DNA of 64,000 nt. It comes from Ewingella sp049889095. Lineage in GTDB: Bacteria > Pseudomonadota > Gammaproteobacteria > Enterobacterales > Enterobacteriaceae. The translations under genes were made by a program, and so were the position numbers. The notes below the pieces were generated by a model that was given only the letters and a program-made list of their open reading frames with translations, was not told the DNA's origin and did no database searches. Numbering within the stretch: the first letter of the stretch is position 1; every line of letters starts with the position of its first letter. Positions 8,339-16,614 of this stretch are shown here, piece by piece. Location of the stretch: assembly GCA_049889095.1 (NCBI GenBank), contig JBLJFK010000001.1; one strand, given 5' to 3'.

Positions 8339-9280
8339 ATGAACATTATTTTTTACCACCCTACATTTGATTCGAAACAATGGATTGACGGAATAAGTAA
8401 GAGAATACCTCAGGCCAGCGTCCGGGTATGGCATCGGGGTGATGCCATACCCGCTGATTACGCCCTGGTCTGGCAGCCACCTCACGATATGTTGATGTCT
8501 CGCACCAGCCTCAAAGGTATCTTCGCCCTTGGCGCCGGGGTAGATGCCATCATTTCGCAGGAGCAGCGTCAACCGGGGACATTACCACCAGGCGTGCCGT
8601 TACTGCGCCTCGAAGACACCGGCATGTCGTTGCAGATGCAGGAATATGCGTTGGGTTCTGTGCTGCGTTATTTCCGCCGGATGGATGAGTACCAACTGCT
8701 CCAGCAACAAAAACAGTGGCGTCCGCTGACGCCGCATCAGCATGATAATTTCACCATTGGCATTATGGGTGCTGGCGTTCTTGGCCGTTGCGTGGCGGAA
8801 AAACTGATCGGTATGCAGTTTCAGGTTCGTAGCTGGAGCCGCAGTGTTAAAGAGATCCCGGGCGTTAAAAGCTACTTTGGTGACGATCAACTGCATGATT
8901 TCGCCAGTGGCTGCAAGCTGCTAATAAACCTATTGCCCAATACGCCGCAAACAGCAGGCATCCTGAATAAGAGTCTATTCGGCCATCTGCACGACCATGC
9001 CTACCTGATTAACCTGGCGCGCGGGGTACATCTGGTTGAGGGCGATTTACTGCGCGCGCTCGACAGCGGGCAGATCGCCGCGGCGACGCTGGACGTATTT
9101 GTTGAAGAACCACTTCCGGGCATGCACCCTTTTTGGTCACATCCACGTGTTAGCATCACTCCGCACATCGGTGCTAATACTTTGCCTGAGCAGGCGATGG
9201 ACAACATTGCCGCCAATATTGTGGCAATCGAAGAGGGGCGAGCACCGACCGGGTTAGTTGACCTCGACCGGGGTTATTAA
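8339..9280 (+). CDS. ghrA: Glyoxylate/hydroxypyruvate reductase A
   Basis: GhrA reduces glyoxylate to glycolate and hydroxypyruvate to glycerate with NADPH in the cytoplasm. It is a D-2-hydroxyacid dehydrogenase of 313 residues. The Rossmann glycine loop is GIMGAGVLGRCV; NLARGVHLVEGDLL carries the conserved Arg, and SITPHIGANT carries the catalytic His region. Two consecutive ATGs (8336, 8339) follow AGGAGG (8324-8329). The second gives the usual N-terminus MNIIFYHPTF, but the first is equally possible. Order ghrA-ycdX-ycdY is as in E. coli. Confidence 0.92.
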   Translation: MNIIFYHPTFDSKQWIDGISKRIPQASVRVWHRGDAIPADYALVWQPPHDMLMSRTSLKGIFALGAGVDAIISQEQRQPGTLPPGVPLLRLEDTGMSLQMQEYALGSVLRYFRRMDEYQLLQQQKQWRPLTPHQHDNFTIGIMGAGVLGRCVAEKLIGMQFQVRSWSRSVKEIPGVKSYFGDDQLHDFASGCKLLINLLPNTPQTAGILNKSLFGHLHDHAYLINLARGVHLVEGDLLRALDSGQIAAATLDVFVEEPLPGMHPFWSHPRVSITPHIGANTLPEQAMDNIAANIVAIEEGRAPTGLVDLDRGY

Positions 9281-9330
9281 GCCTATTAGTCCGTTGCGTT
9301 AGTCAGTACAAGAGTCTGCTAAAATAATAC

Positions 9331-9358
9331 AGTCACAGCGAACATCGCCGCTGTGACT
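9331..9358 (+). other. Hairpin in the ycdX leader
   Basis: AGTCACAGCG (9331-9340) pairs perfectly with CGCTGTGACT (9349-9358), loop of 8. No T-run follows, and the ycdX ribosome site (GAGGGAG, 9367-9373) lies 8 bases on. This looks like a leader structure rather than a terminator. Confidence 0.45.
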
Positions 9359-9378
9359 GACTACTTGAGGGAGCTAAC

Positions 9379-10119
9379 ATGCCATATCCGGTTGATTTAC
9401 ATATGCACACTGTCGCCAGCACGCACGCTTACAGCACGCTGCATGACTATATAGATGAAGCAAAAGGAAAGGGCATCAGGTTGTTTGCTATCACTGACCA
9501 TGGCCCTGACATGGCGGATGCCCCACACTACTGGCATTTTATGAATATGCAGGTCTGGCCGCGGGTGGTTGACGGAGTGGGTATTCTGCGCGGTATTGAA
9601 TCAAATATAAAAAATATTGCGGGTGATATCGACTGTACGGGTCCGATGCTCGACGCCATTGATGTTATTATTGCCGGGTTCCACGAACCGGTGATGCCTC
9701 CTTCCGATAAAGAAACTCACACGGCGGCGATGATTGCGGCGATGGCCGGTGGTGACGTGCATATCATTAGTCATCCGGGCAACCCGCGTTACCCAATAGA
9801 TATTCCCGCAGTGGCGGCGGCCGCGGCCAAATATAATGTGGCACTCGAACTGAATAACTCGTCATTTACGCACTCCCGTAAAGGCAGTGAGCCGAATTGC
9901 CGTGCCATCGTGCAGGCTGTAAAAGAGGCGGGAGGCTGGCTGGCGCTAGGGTCCGACTCCCACATTGCCTATTCACTGGGCGGATTCGAACATTGTGAAC
10001 GGATTTTGCGTGAAGCAGAGTTCCCTGATGACCGTATTCTCAACGTCAGCCCGCGACGCTTTCTCGATTTTCTGCAAGCCCGTGGTCGAACGCCCATTGC
10101 TGAATTAAGCGAACTGTGA
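9379..10119 (+). CDS. ycdX: PHP-domain phosphatase YcdX
   Basis: A 246-residue PHP-superfamily metal-dependent phosphatase. E. coli YcdX binds three zinc ions and is active towards small phosphate esters; its physiological substrate is unclear. Metal-binding motifs are visible: DLHMH at residues 6-10, ITDHGPD near 38-44, ISHPGN near 134 and GSDSH near 192. The ribosome site GAGGGAG lies 5 bases before the ATG. ycdY follows 56 bases downstream and encodes its likely dedicated chaperone. Confidence 0.9.
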   Translation: MPYPVDLHMHTVASTHAYSTLHDYIDEAKGKGIRLFAITDHGPDMADAPHYWHFMNMQVWPRVVDGVGILRGIESNIKNIAGDIDCTGPMLDAIDVIIAGFHEPVMPPSDKETHTAAMIAAMAGGDVHIISHPGNPRYPIDIPAVAAAAAKYNVALELNNSSFTHSRKGSEPNCRAIVQAVKEAGGWLALGSDSHIAYSLGGFEHCERILREAEFPDDRILNVSPRRFLDFLQARGRTPIAELSEL

Positions 10120-10175
10120 CATTGTCACGGCCGTTTTATCTTTCCCTTTTCCCTCAGGCTTAGCAGGTTGCCGAT

Positions 10176-10760
10176 ATGAATGAATTTTCCGTTGTTTGCC
10201 GCGTACTCGGCACGTTGTTTTACCGCCAGCCACAAGATCCGCTGCTGGAGCCTCTGTTCGGCCTGATCCAGCAAGGAAAATTGCTTGAGCATTGGCCGCT
10301 GGAGCAGGATGCGCTGCTGGTTCGCCTGCAGCAAAGTGCCGATCCACAAGCATTGGCTGCTGAATTTAACCACCTGTTTGTCGGTGCTGAATGCGCTGTA
10401 TCACCGTATCGCAGCGACTATGTTGACGGTGCCAATGAACTGGATGTACGCACCTTCCTGCAACAGCGCGGGATGCCCCTCGGTGAAACGCCTGCTGACC
10501 ATTTTGGCTCCATGCTGCTGGCAGCATCGTGGTTGGAAGATCAGTCAACGGAAGATGAAGTGGTGGCGCAAACGACTCTGTTCGACACGTTTTTATTCCC
10601 GTGGTGCGGTAAGTTCCTGGGTAAAGTAGAAGCTCATGCGACCAGCGGTTTCTACCGTACACTGGCTGAAATCAGCCGTGAAGCGCTGCAGGTTATGCGT
10701 GATGAGTTGGATGAAGCGGCACCACAGGACCTGGAAGGCGACGAAGAAGACGAGCAGTAA
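10176..10760 (+). CDS. ycdY: TorD/DmsD-family chaperone YcdY
   Basis: A 194-residue all-helical member of the TorD/DmsD family of redox-enzyme maturation proteins. In E. coli YcdY increases YcdX activity, probably by helping to insert metal, and the genes are adjacent here too. The family segment F-N-x-L-F-V-G in EFNHLFVGAE and the C-P-P/S-P-Y-type region (CAVSPYRSDYVDG) are visible. The tail is acidic (DLEGDEEDEQ). The ribosome site is weak, fitting translation after ycdX. A strong bidirectional terminator follows. Confidence 0.85.
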   Translation: MNEFSVVCRVLGTLFYRQPQDPLLEPLFGLIQQGKLLEHWPLEQDALLVRLQQSADPQALAAEFNHLFVGAECAVSPYRSDYVDGANELDVRTFLQQRGMPLGETPADHFGSMLLAASWLEDQSTEDEVVAQTTLFDTFLFPWCGKFLGKVEAHATSGFYRTLAEISREALQVMRDELDEAAPQDLEGDEEDEQ

Positions 10761-10780
10761 TTCTTCTTCAGTTTCAAAGT

Positions 10781-10818
10781 AAAAAGCCCGGCGATGAAAT
10801 TTCATGCCGGGCTTTTTT
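10781..10818. terminator. Bidirectional terminator, ycdY / yceB
   Basis: AAAAAGCCCGGC (10781-10792) pairs with GCCGGGCTTTTTT (10806-10818); the loop holds a further small self-complementary stretch. It separates convergent ycdY and yceB. Confidence 0.85.
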
Positions 10819-10833
10819 ATGCAGTTGGAGGAC

Positions 10834-11397
10834 TTAGTCAGTAAAAGGGATCACCAGTTGACCCGGTTTGACTTCCAGACCTTTGGCCAATTTCTTCGCC
10901 ATCGCCTCGCCTTTGCTGTGATCGCCATTGAGCACATACGCCGGTGTCTGATCGAAATAGGATTTCAGCGACTGGTTGAGATACGGCATCAACCCTTTCA
11001 TCACTGAGTCCATCTTCTCAGGCTTGATGGTGTAATCCACCACTTCCATATCTTTGAGGAAAATCGCCCCTTTTTCCTTATCGAAAGAGGGCTGCGCTTT
11101 CAACGTCAGGGTCATGTCGGCTTTTTGCTGCCCAAATAGCGAGGACACATCTACGCTGGCATTGCCGGTAAGGGTCACTTTACCAGGCTCAGCGCGGCCA
11201 ATCTGGCTGTTAAGATTGGTAAGGATAATTTTCGCATCAACCAAACCAGGCACGCCCAGCTGTTTCTGAAAATCATTATGCTTTTGTAAATAGTCATTCA
11301 CTTGCTGTTCGCTCAACGTGTATTGCGTGAGCTGGTTACAGCCGGCAAGCAGGCCGGCAAACATCAGGGCAGCGGCCCCTAAAAATAACTTTCTCAT
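10834..11397 (-). CDS. yceB: YceB family lipoprotein (DUF1439)
   Basis: A 187-residue predicted lipoprotein of the YceB/DUF1439 family, function unknown. A signal peptide starting MRKLFLGAAALMFAGLLAGC ends in the lipobox LLAGC, so Cys20 would be acylated; the following Asn-Gln suggests outer-membrane sorting. The mature part is soluble and shows no catalytic motif I recognise. It lies next to grxB and in the same direction, as in E. coli. Confidence 0.88.
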   Translation of the reverse strand: MRKLFLGAAALMFAGLLAGCNQLTQYTLSEQQVNDYLQKHNDFQKQLGVPGLVDAKIILTNLNSQIGRAEPGKVTLTGNASVDVSSLFGQQKADMTLTLKAQPSFDKEKGAIFLKDMEVVDYTIKPEKMDSVMKGLMPYLNQSLKSYFDQTPAYVLNGDHSKGEAMAKKLAKGLEVKPGQLVIPFTD

Positions 11398-11562
11398 TTA
11401 TTCCTCAGCGACGTAACGCGGCAAAATGTCTATGCAACGACAGATATAAACAACCTTGCCAGCATGGTCTATTAAAAACGTTATGCCTATCAGACAACGC
11501 CGATTAGCCTAAGTGCTTGAGACAAAGATTAAAAGAGGAAAATGTGCGAACGGCGGGAAGTT

Positions 11563-11581
11563 GCCGGAGCAAAGCTCCGGC
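11563..11581. other. GC-rich hairpin directly after grxB
   Basis: GCCGGAGC, AAA, GCTCCGGC. It begins 6 bases after the grxB stop on the minus strand but has no U-tract on either side. It could protect the grxB mRNA 3' end rather than terminate. Confidence 0.45.
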
Positions 11582-11587
11582 TAAAAA

Positions 11588-12235
11588 TCAACTGGCCATG
11601 CTGGTCAGCAGATTTACCTGAGTCTGTTTTGCCATATTATCGCGATATGCCTGAACGCGGGAGGGCAACTCAATACCCTGAACAATCGTCAGCGAACGTA
11701 ACAGTGGCCACAGGCTGAAGTCATCTTCTGATAATTCACCGTTTACAGCGTTAGGTTCAACTATCAGTTTATCCAGCGCCCGCAGATCATTGCTGATCTT
11801 TTTGACCAAACCCTCTGAGTGCTTCAGATGCTCCTTAAAGTCACCTATTTGGGCCTGTTTTTTATCGCTGAAATATTTGCGGGCTACTGGAGTTGAGAAC
11901 TCCTCCAGCGGGGCCATGGCAAAGCGCGGGAGCAGCAATTTCGAGGTATATTCCGACACCTGACGCAGCCAAGCGGCAATCGCAGGATTGGTCCCGCCGG
12001 TTAGTAGCGGATTGCCATCACTTTTATCGATGTAATGCACAATATCCATGCTTTCCGGCATAAAGCTGCCATCTTTTTTCTGCAGGATAGGCACACTCTT
12101 TTTACCAACCATCGAAATCGGCGTTTTTTCGTCGTCATTTGGCATGACTTTGATCTCAATGGGAATATTTTTCAGACCGAAAATCATGCGAGCTTTAACG
12201 CAGAAGGGACAATGTTCGTAGATGTAGAGTTTCAT
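11588..12235 (-). CDS. grxB: Glutaredoxin 2
   Basis: Grx2 reduces mixed disulfides with glutathione in the cytoplasm. It is 215 residues long with an N-terminal thioredoxin-like domain and a C-terminal helical domain, so it resembles a glutathione S-transferase. The active site reads CPFC at residues 9-12, where E. coli Grx2 has CPYC. The GST-like segment MPESMDIVHYIDK and the ending NLLTSMAS match the family. The frame is open further upstream, but AAGGAG 9-14 bases before the ATG at 12235 and the family N-terminus MKLYIYEHC fix the start. Confidence 0.95.
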   Translation of the reverse strand: MKLYIYEHCPFCVKARMIFGLKNIPIEIKVMPNDDEKTPISMVGKKSVPILQKKDGSFMPESMDIVHYIDKSDGNPLLTGGTNPAIAAWLRQVSEYTSKLLLPRFAMAPLEEFSTPVARKYFSDKKQAQIGDFKEHLKHSEGLVKKISNDLRALDKLIVEPNAVNGELSEDDFSLWPLLRSLTIVQGIELPSRVQAYRDNMAKQTQVNLLTSMAS

Positions 12236-12589
12236 AATGCAGTGCTCCTTTATCCGTGGCAGGCCTGTAGGGTGAAGGATAAAGCCCACCGGGTTACGAC
12301 GCATGGTGAAGTATGGTTAAAAAAGCCAGGGAGATCAAACTGCCGCCGTTATCACTAATGACATCCCGGTAGCCAGCCCTGGGCGGTCGAAGCGCATACA
12401 ATGGCTACGAACACTGGCGTCGGCCAGAGATGTGACCAGCGTTTTACGCAATGGCTCAGCAATAATATTTTTTTATCGTCAAGCCGCGCGGAGACTGGCA
12501 GAATTGACCACTGACAGTGAGTGGACAGGCCTGATATTGGGTTTTCTATCAATACTTTTATCGGCCCGTGCGGACTATGGAGGGAAGGG
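12236..12589. other. Divergent gap between grxB and rimJ
   Basis: A 354-bp intergenic region holding the divergent promoters of grxB and rimJ. In E. coli the MFS gene mdtH occupies this slot; no trace of it is readable here. I cannot single out a convincing -10/-35 pair and see no gene. Confidence 0.5.
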
Positions 12590-13174
12590 ATGTTTGGCTA
12601 TAAATCTGCCACACCTAGGGTGCGGCTTACTACTGACCGGATGGTCCTGCGTTTAGTTCATGAGCGGGATGCGCAACGCATGGCGGATTACTATGTTGAA
12701 AACCGCCAGTTTCTGAAGCCCTGGGAACCCGTCAGGGATGAAAGTCACTGTTATCCATCCGGTTGGCAGGCCCGTCTTGGGCTGATCACCGAGATGCAAA
12801 AACAGGGCAATGCTTATTACTTCATCCTGCTTGACCCCGATGAGAATAACGTGCAAGGCGTGGCTAATTTCAGCAATGTCCTGCGTGGCTCATTCCATGC
12901 TTGTTTCCTCGGTTACTCACTGGGCGAAAAATGGCAGGGGCAGGGGCTAATGTTAGAGGCGCTACAATCGTTGATCCGCTATATGCAGCGCCAACAGAAA
13001 ATGCACCGTATTATGGCCAACTATATGCCGCACAATCAGCGCAGCGGGGATCTTCTCACCCGTTTGGGATTTGAGCGCGAAGGTTACGCCAAAGATTACT
13101 TATTGATCGACGGTAAGTGGCAAGATCATATTTTGACCGCCCTGACTTATCAGGAATGGACCTCCCCTCGTTAA
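12590..13174 (+). CDS. rimJ: Ribosomal protein S5 N-acetyltransferase
   Basis: RimJ acetylates the N-terminal alanine of ribosomal protein S5 and also assists 30S assembly in E. coli. It is a 194-residue GNAT acetyltransferase. The acetyl-CoA-binding loop is visible around SLGEKWQGQGLMLEAL (Q/R-x-x-G-x-G/A pattern), and the C-terminal LTRLGFEREGYAKDYLLIDG is the usual RimJ/RimL ending. The frame is open from 12521, but GGAGGGAAGGG just before the ATG at 12590 and the family N-terminus MFGYKS set the start. yceH follows after 9 bases. Confidence 0.93.
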   Translation: MFGYKSATPRVRLTTDRMVLRLVHERDAQRMADYYVENRQFLKPWEPVRDESHCYPSGWQARLGLITEMQKQGNAYYFILLDPDENNVQGVANFSNVLRGSFHACFLGYSLGEKWQGQGLMLEALQSLIRYMQRQQKMHRIMANYMPHNQRSGDLLTRLGFEREGYAKDYLLIDGKWQDHILTALTYQEWTSPR

Positions 13175-13183
13175 GGAACCCGC

Positions 13184-13855
13184 ATGAAGCATGAGTTGAG
13201 TGCCCAAGAAGCCCGCGTGGTGGGTTGTTTGCTGGAGAAACAGCTCACCACACCAGAACAATATCCGATGACGCTCAACGGTCTGACCACGGCGTGCAAT
13301 CAGAAAACTAACCGTGAACCGGTGTTAGAGTTGAGCGAAAGTGAAGTGCAGCAGACGCTGGATTTACTGCTGCGCAAACACATTATCCGCACTTATAGCG
13401 GCAGTCGTACAATGAAATATGAGCATCGTTTTTGTAATTCAGAATTCGGCAACCTTAAATTCTCACCGCAGGAAGTGGCCGTTGTCACCACCCTGCTTTT
13501 ACGTGGTGCACAGACAACGGGTGAACTGCGTACCCGCACCAGCCGGCTGCATGATTTTGCGGATGTCAGTGAAGTGGAACAAACACTCACCGGCCTGGCG
13601 AATCGTGAAGATGGCCCTTTCTGCGTACGTCTGGCACGAGAGCCGGGCAAGCGTGAAAGCCGCTTCATGCATCTGTTCAGTGGCGAAGTGAGTGACGTCG
13701 CCACCGCAGCAGAAGACGATCTATCGGGTGCGCCAGCGGCGGGACACTTTGTTATCGATGGTCGTGTTATTGAAGACCGTGTCGCCGTTCTTGAAACTGA
13801 CGTGGCCGAACTTAAACAGCGGTTGGACCGCCTTCTGGAACAGCTGGCGGGCTGA
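13184..13855 (+). CDS. yceH: YceH family protein (DUF480)
   Basis: A 223-residue protein of the YceH/UPF0502 family, function unknown. The N-terminal part (LSAQEARVVGCLLEKQLTTP, then YPMTLNGLTTACNQKTNR) is strongly conserved and has tandem winged-helix character. The C-terminus is a short coiled coil (VAVLETDVAELKQRLDRLLEQL). AAGGA lies 6 bases before the ATG. It is tightly packed between rimJ and mviM and probably in one operon with them. Confidence 0.9.
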   Translation: MKHELSAQEARVVGCLLEKQLTTPEQYPMTLNGLTTACNQKTNREPVLELSESEVQQTLDLLLRKHIIRTYSGSRTMKYEHRFCNSEFGNLKFSPQEVAVVTTLLLRGAQTTGELRTRTSRLHDFADVSEVEQTLTGLANREDGPFCVRLAREPGKRESRFMHLFSGEVSDVATAAEDDLSGAPAAGHFVIDGRVIEDRVAVLETDVAELKQRLDRLLEQLAG

Positions 13856-13864
13856 GGGAAACAG

Positions 13865-14797
13865 ATGACTACACTACGAATTGGCCTCGTCGGGCTGGGT
13901 GGAATTGCGCAAAAAGCCTATCTGCCGGTGCTCAGCCATGAAGAAAATTGGACGTTGGTGGGCGGGTTCTCTCCCAATCAGCAAAAAGCTCAGTCAGTTT
14001 GCGACAGCTACCGTATGCGCTGCTTCTCGCGCCTGGATGAGCTGGCGTCTCAGTGTGACGCGGTGTTTGTGCATAGTAGTACCTCCTCGCATTTCGAGGT
14101 AGTCAGCCAGCTGTTGCAGCAGGGCGTTCATGTCTACGTCGACAAACCGTTAGCTGCAGAGCTGGATCAGGCAGAAAGCCTGATTGAACAGGCGCACAAA
14201 GCGGGTAAAACTCTGATGGTCGGTTTTAACCGGCGTTTTGCCCCACGCTACGTGCAGCTGAAACAGCAACTTGAACAGCAGCCGGCTGCCTCACTGCGCA
14301 TGGATAAACACCGGTCGGACAGCGTAGGGCCAAACGATCTGCGCTTCACGCTGCTAGATGATTACCTGCACGTAGTGGACACTGCACTGTGGCTGGCGGG
14401 AGGTCAGGCAAACTTGCTCAGCGGCCAACTCACCGTTAACGATCACAACCAGCTTATCTATGCCGAGCACCACTTCAATTGTCACGGCAGCATTGTAACC
14501 ACCTCAATGCACCGTCAGGCGGGAAGCTCGCGGGAAAGTGTGCAGGCGGTGACGCAGGGTGCGGTCTATCAGCTTCGTGATATGAAACAGTGGCAGGAGG
14601 AGAAACACGACATTATCAGTCAGTTGCCGCTTGCTAGTTGGCAGACCACGCTGGCTGAGCGCGGATTTGAAGGGGCGATCAATCACTTCATTGACTGTGC
14701 CGCTAATCATACTGCCCCGCAAACCAGTGCCGAGGAGGGGATTTATGCTCAGCGTATTATCGGTAAGATTCTGAAAAATAACGGGATAACCGCCTGA
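13865..14797 (+). CDS. mviM: Gfo/Idh/MocA-family oxidoreductase YceM
   Basis: A 310-residue NAD(P)-dependent oxidoreductase of the Gfo/Idh/MocA family. The Rossmann loop GLVGLGGIAQKAYLP is at residues 7-21 and the family EKP-like motif reads DKPLAAE near residue 95. The substrate of MviM is not known. It lies between yceH and murJ as in E. coli and Salmonella, where the two mvi genes were named together. GAGGGA precedes the ATG. Confidence 0.9.
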   Translation: MTTLRIGLVGLGGIAQKAYLPVLSHEENWTLVGGFSPNQQKAQSVCDSYRMRCFSRLDELASQCDAVFVHSSTSSHFEVVSQLLQQGVHVYVDKPLAAELDQAESLIEQAHKAGKTLMVGFNRRFAPRYVQLKQQLEQQPAASLRMDKHRSDSVGPNDLRFTLLDDYLHVVDTALWLAGGQANLLSGQLTVNDHNQLIYAEHHFNCHGSIVTTSMHRQAGSSRESVQAVTQGAVYQLRDMKQWQEEKHDIISQLPLASWQTTLAERGFEGAINHFIDCAANHTAPQTSAEEGIYAQRIIGKILKNNGITA

Positions 14798-14950
14798 GTG
14801 CTGGCAGGTAATATTATATAACAACTGCCAGTGGCTATTGCATTTGGTATGCGTAAACTATGGCGCACGTTAGAACCCTGCCGGTTATTGCCACCACGCC
14901 TGTTACCGCAGGCGCGGTTGTTTAATGACTGGCAACTAAGAACAAATGAC

Positions 14951-16486
14951 ATGAATCTACTGAAATCTTTGGCCGCCGTCAGTTCAATGACGATGTTTTC
15001 ACGTGTATTAGGCTTTGCCCGCGATGCGATTGTGGCGCGCGTTTTCGGTGCGGGGATGGTCACCGATGCCTTCTTTGTGGCATTCAAACTCCCCAATTTG
15101 CTACGTCGTATTTTTGCTGAAGGCGCATTTTCTCAGGCTTTTGTGCCGATTCTGGCCGAATACAAAGCCCAGAAGGGTGAAGAGGCTACGCGAACATTTG
15201 TCGCCTACATTTCGGGTTTGCTCACACTTGTATTGGCCCTGGTCACTATCCTGGGGATGCTTGCTGCACCGTGGGTGATTTATATTACCGCGCCGGGATT
15301 TGTAGATTCACCGGATAAATTCGCACTGACCAGTGCACTGCTGCGGGTTACTTTTCCCTATATATTGCTGATCTCACTGGCGTCGCTGGTGGGGGCGATT
15401 CTTAACACCTGGAACCGCTTCTCAATCCCAGCTTTTGCGCCGACGCTTCTTAACGTCAGCATGATCGGTTTCTCGCTGTTTGCCGCGCCTTATTTCCATC
15501 CCCCAGTGATGGCATTGGCTTGGGCTGTGGTTGTCGGCGGCGTGCTGCAACTGGGTTACCAACTGCCGCATCTGAAGAAAATTGGCATGCTTGTGTTGCC
15601 GCGCCTGAACCTAAAAGATGCAGGTGTCTGGCGAGTAATGCGTCAAATGGGGCCAGCAATTCTTGGGGTTTCAGTTAGCCAGATTTCTTTGATCATCAAC
15701 ACCATTTTTGCTTCATTTCTGGTATCAGGCTCAGTGTCATGGATGTACTACGCCGATCGCCTGATGGAGTTTCCATCCGGAGTGCTTGGGGTTGCTCTGG
15801 GGACCATTCTGCTCCCTTCACTGGCGCGTAGCTTCTCGAGCGGAAACCATATGGAATATAACCGCCTGATGGATTGGGGCCTGCGCTTGTGCTTCTTGCT
15901 GGCTTTGCCGAGTTCCGTCGCGTTGGGTATTTTGGCGAAACCCCTGACCATCGCATTATTCCAGTATGGCAAATTCAACGCTTTCGACGCCCTGATGACC
16001 CAGCACGCGTTGGTGGCTTATTCCGTCGGCCTGATGGGGCTTATTGTCGTGAAAGTACTGGCGCCAGGCTTCTATTCTCGTCAGGACATCAAAACGCCGG
16101 TTAAGATTGCGATTATCACGCTGGCCTCAACGCAGCTTATGAACCTGGCGTTTATCGGTCCGCTAAAACACGCGGGCCTGTCTCTGTCGATTGGTCTGGC
16201 CGCCTGTTTGAACGCAGGTTTGCTTTACTGGCAAATGCGAAAACAGGATATCTTCCAACCGCAGCCGGGCTGGCGTATATTCCTGATCAAACTGGTCGTC
16301 GCAGTGGTGGTGATGTCGGCTGCGCTGATAGGCATGATGACTCTGATGCCTGCGTGGGATGTGGGCGGAATGGCATATCGACTGGCACGTCTGTTGGCGG
16401 TTGTTGTCGTAGGCGTGGTGGCCTATTTTGGCGTACTTGGCCTGCTCGGTTTTCGTGTTAAAGAGTTTGCCCGTCGTCTGGATTAA
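14951..16486 (+). CDS. murJ: Lipid II flippase MurJ
   Basis: MurJ flips lipid II, the lipid-linked peptidoglycan precursor, across the inner membrane and is essential. It is a 511-residue protein of the MOP superfamily with about 14 membrane helices, nearly collinear with E. coli MurJ (MNLLKSLAAVSSMTMFSRVL). Conserved positive residues of the central cavity lie in FSRVLGFARDAIVARVFGAG and LPNLLRRIFAEGAFSQAF. The frame is open 40 codons further upstream, but the family start is the ATG at 14951. Terminator hairpin downstream is shared with convergent argS. Confidence 0.97.
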   Translation: MNLLKSLAAVSSMTMFSRVLGFARDAIVARVFGAGMVTDAFFVAFKLPNLLRRIFAEGAFSQAFVPILAEYKAQKGEEATRTFVAYISGLLTLVLALVTILGMLAAPWVIYITAPGFVDSPDKFALTSALLRVTFPYILLISLASLVGAILNTWNRFSIPAFAPTLLNVSMIGFSLFAAPYFHPPVMALAWAVVVGGVLQLGYQLPHLKKIGMLVLPRLNLKDAGVWRVMRQMGPAILGVSVSQISLIINTIFASFLVSGSVSWMYYADRLMEFPSGVLGVALGTILLPSLARSFSSGNHMEYNRLMDWGLRLCFLLALPSSVALGILAKPLTIALFQYGKFNAFDALMTQHALVAYSVGLMGLIVVKVLAPGFYSRQDIKTPVKIAIITLASTQLMNLAFIGPLKHAGLSLSIGLAACLNAGLLYWQMRKQDIFQPQPGWRIFLIKLVVAVVVMSAALIGMMTLMPAWDVGGMAYRLARLLAVVVVGVVAYFGVLGLLGFRVKEFARRLD

Positions 16487-16520
16487 CCTTCAGCACTTCT
16501 ATCACGAAAAATAATCAATA

Positions 16521-16548
16521 AAAAAGGGCGATCACATCGCCCTTTCAT
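16521..16548. terminator. Bidirectional terminator, murJ / argS
   Basis: AAAGGGCGAT (16523-16532), loop CAC, ATCGCCCTTT (16536-16545), with A-rich sequence on the left and T-rich on the right. It lies between the convergent murJ and argS genes. Confidence 0.85.
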
Positions 16549-16614
16549 TTGTTCAAAACCTACCGCTTCAAAATCTTTCAGACTGTATCAGTCAGCCTGA
16601 AAGGTGAGGGGATA

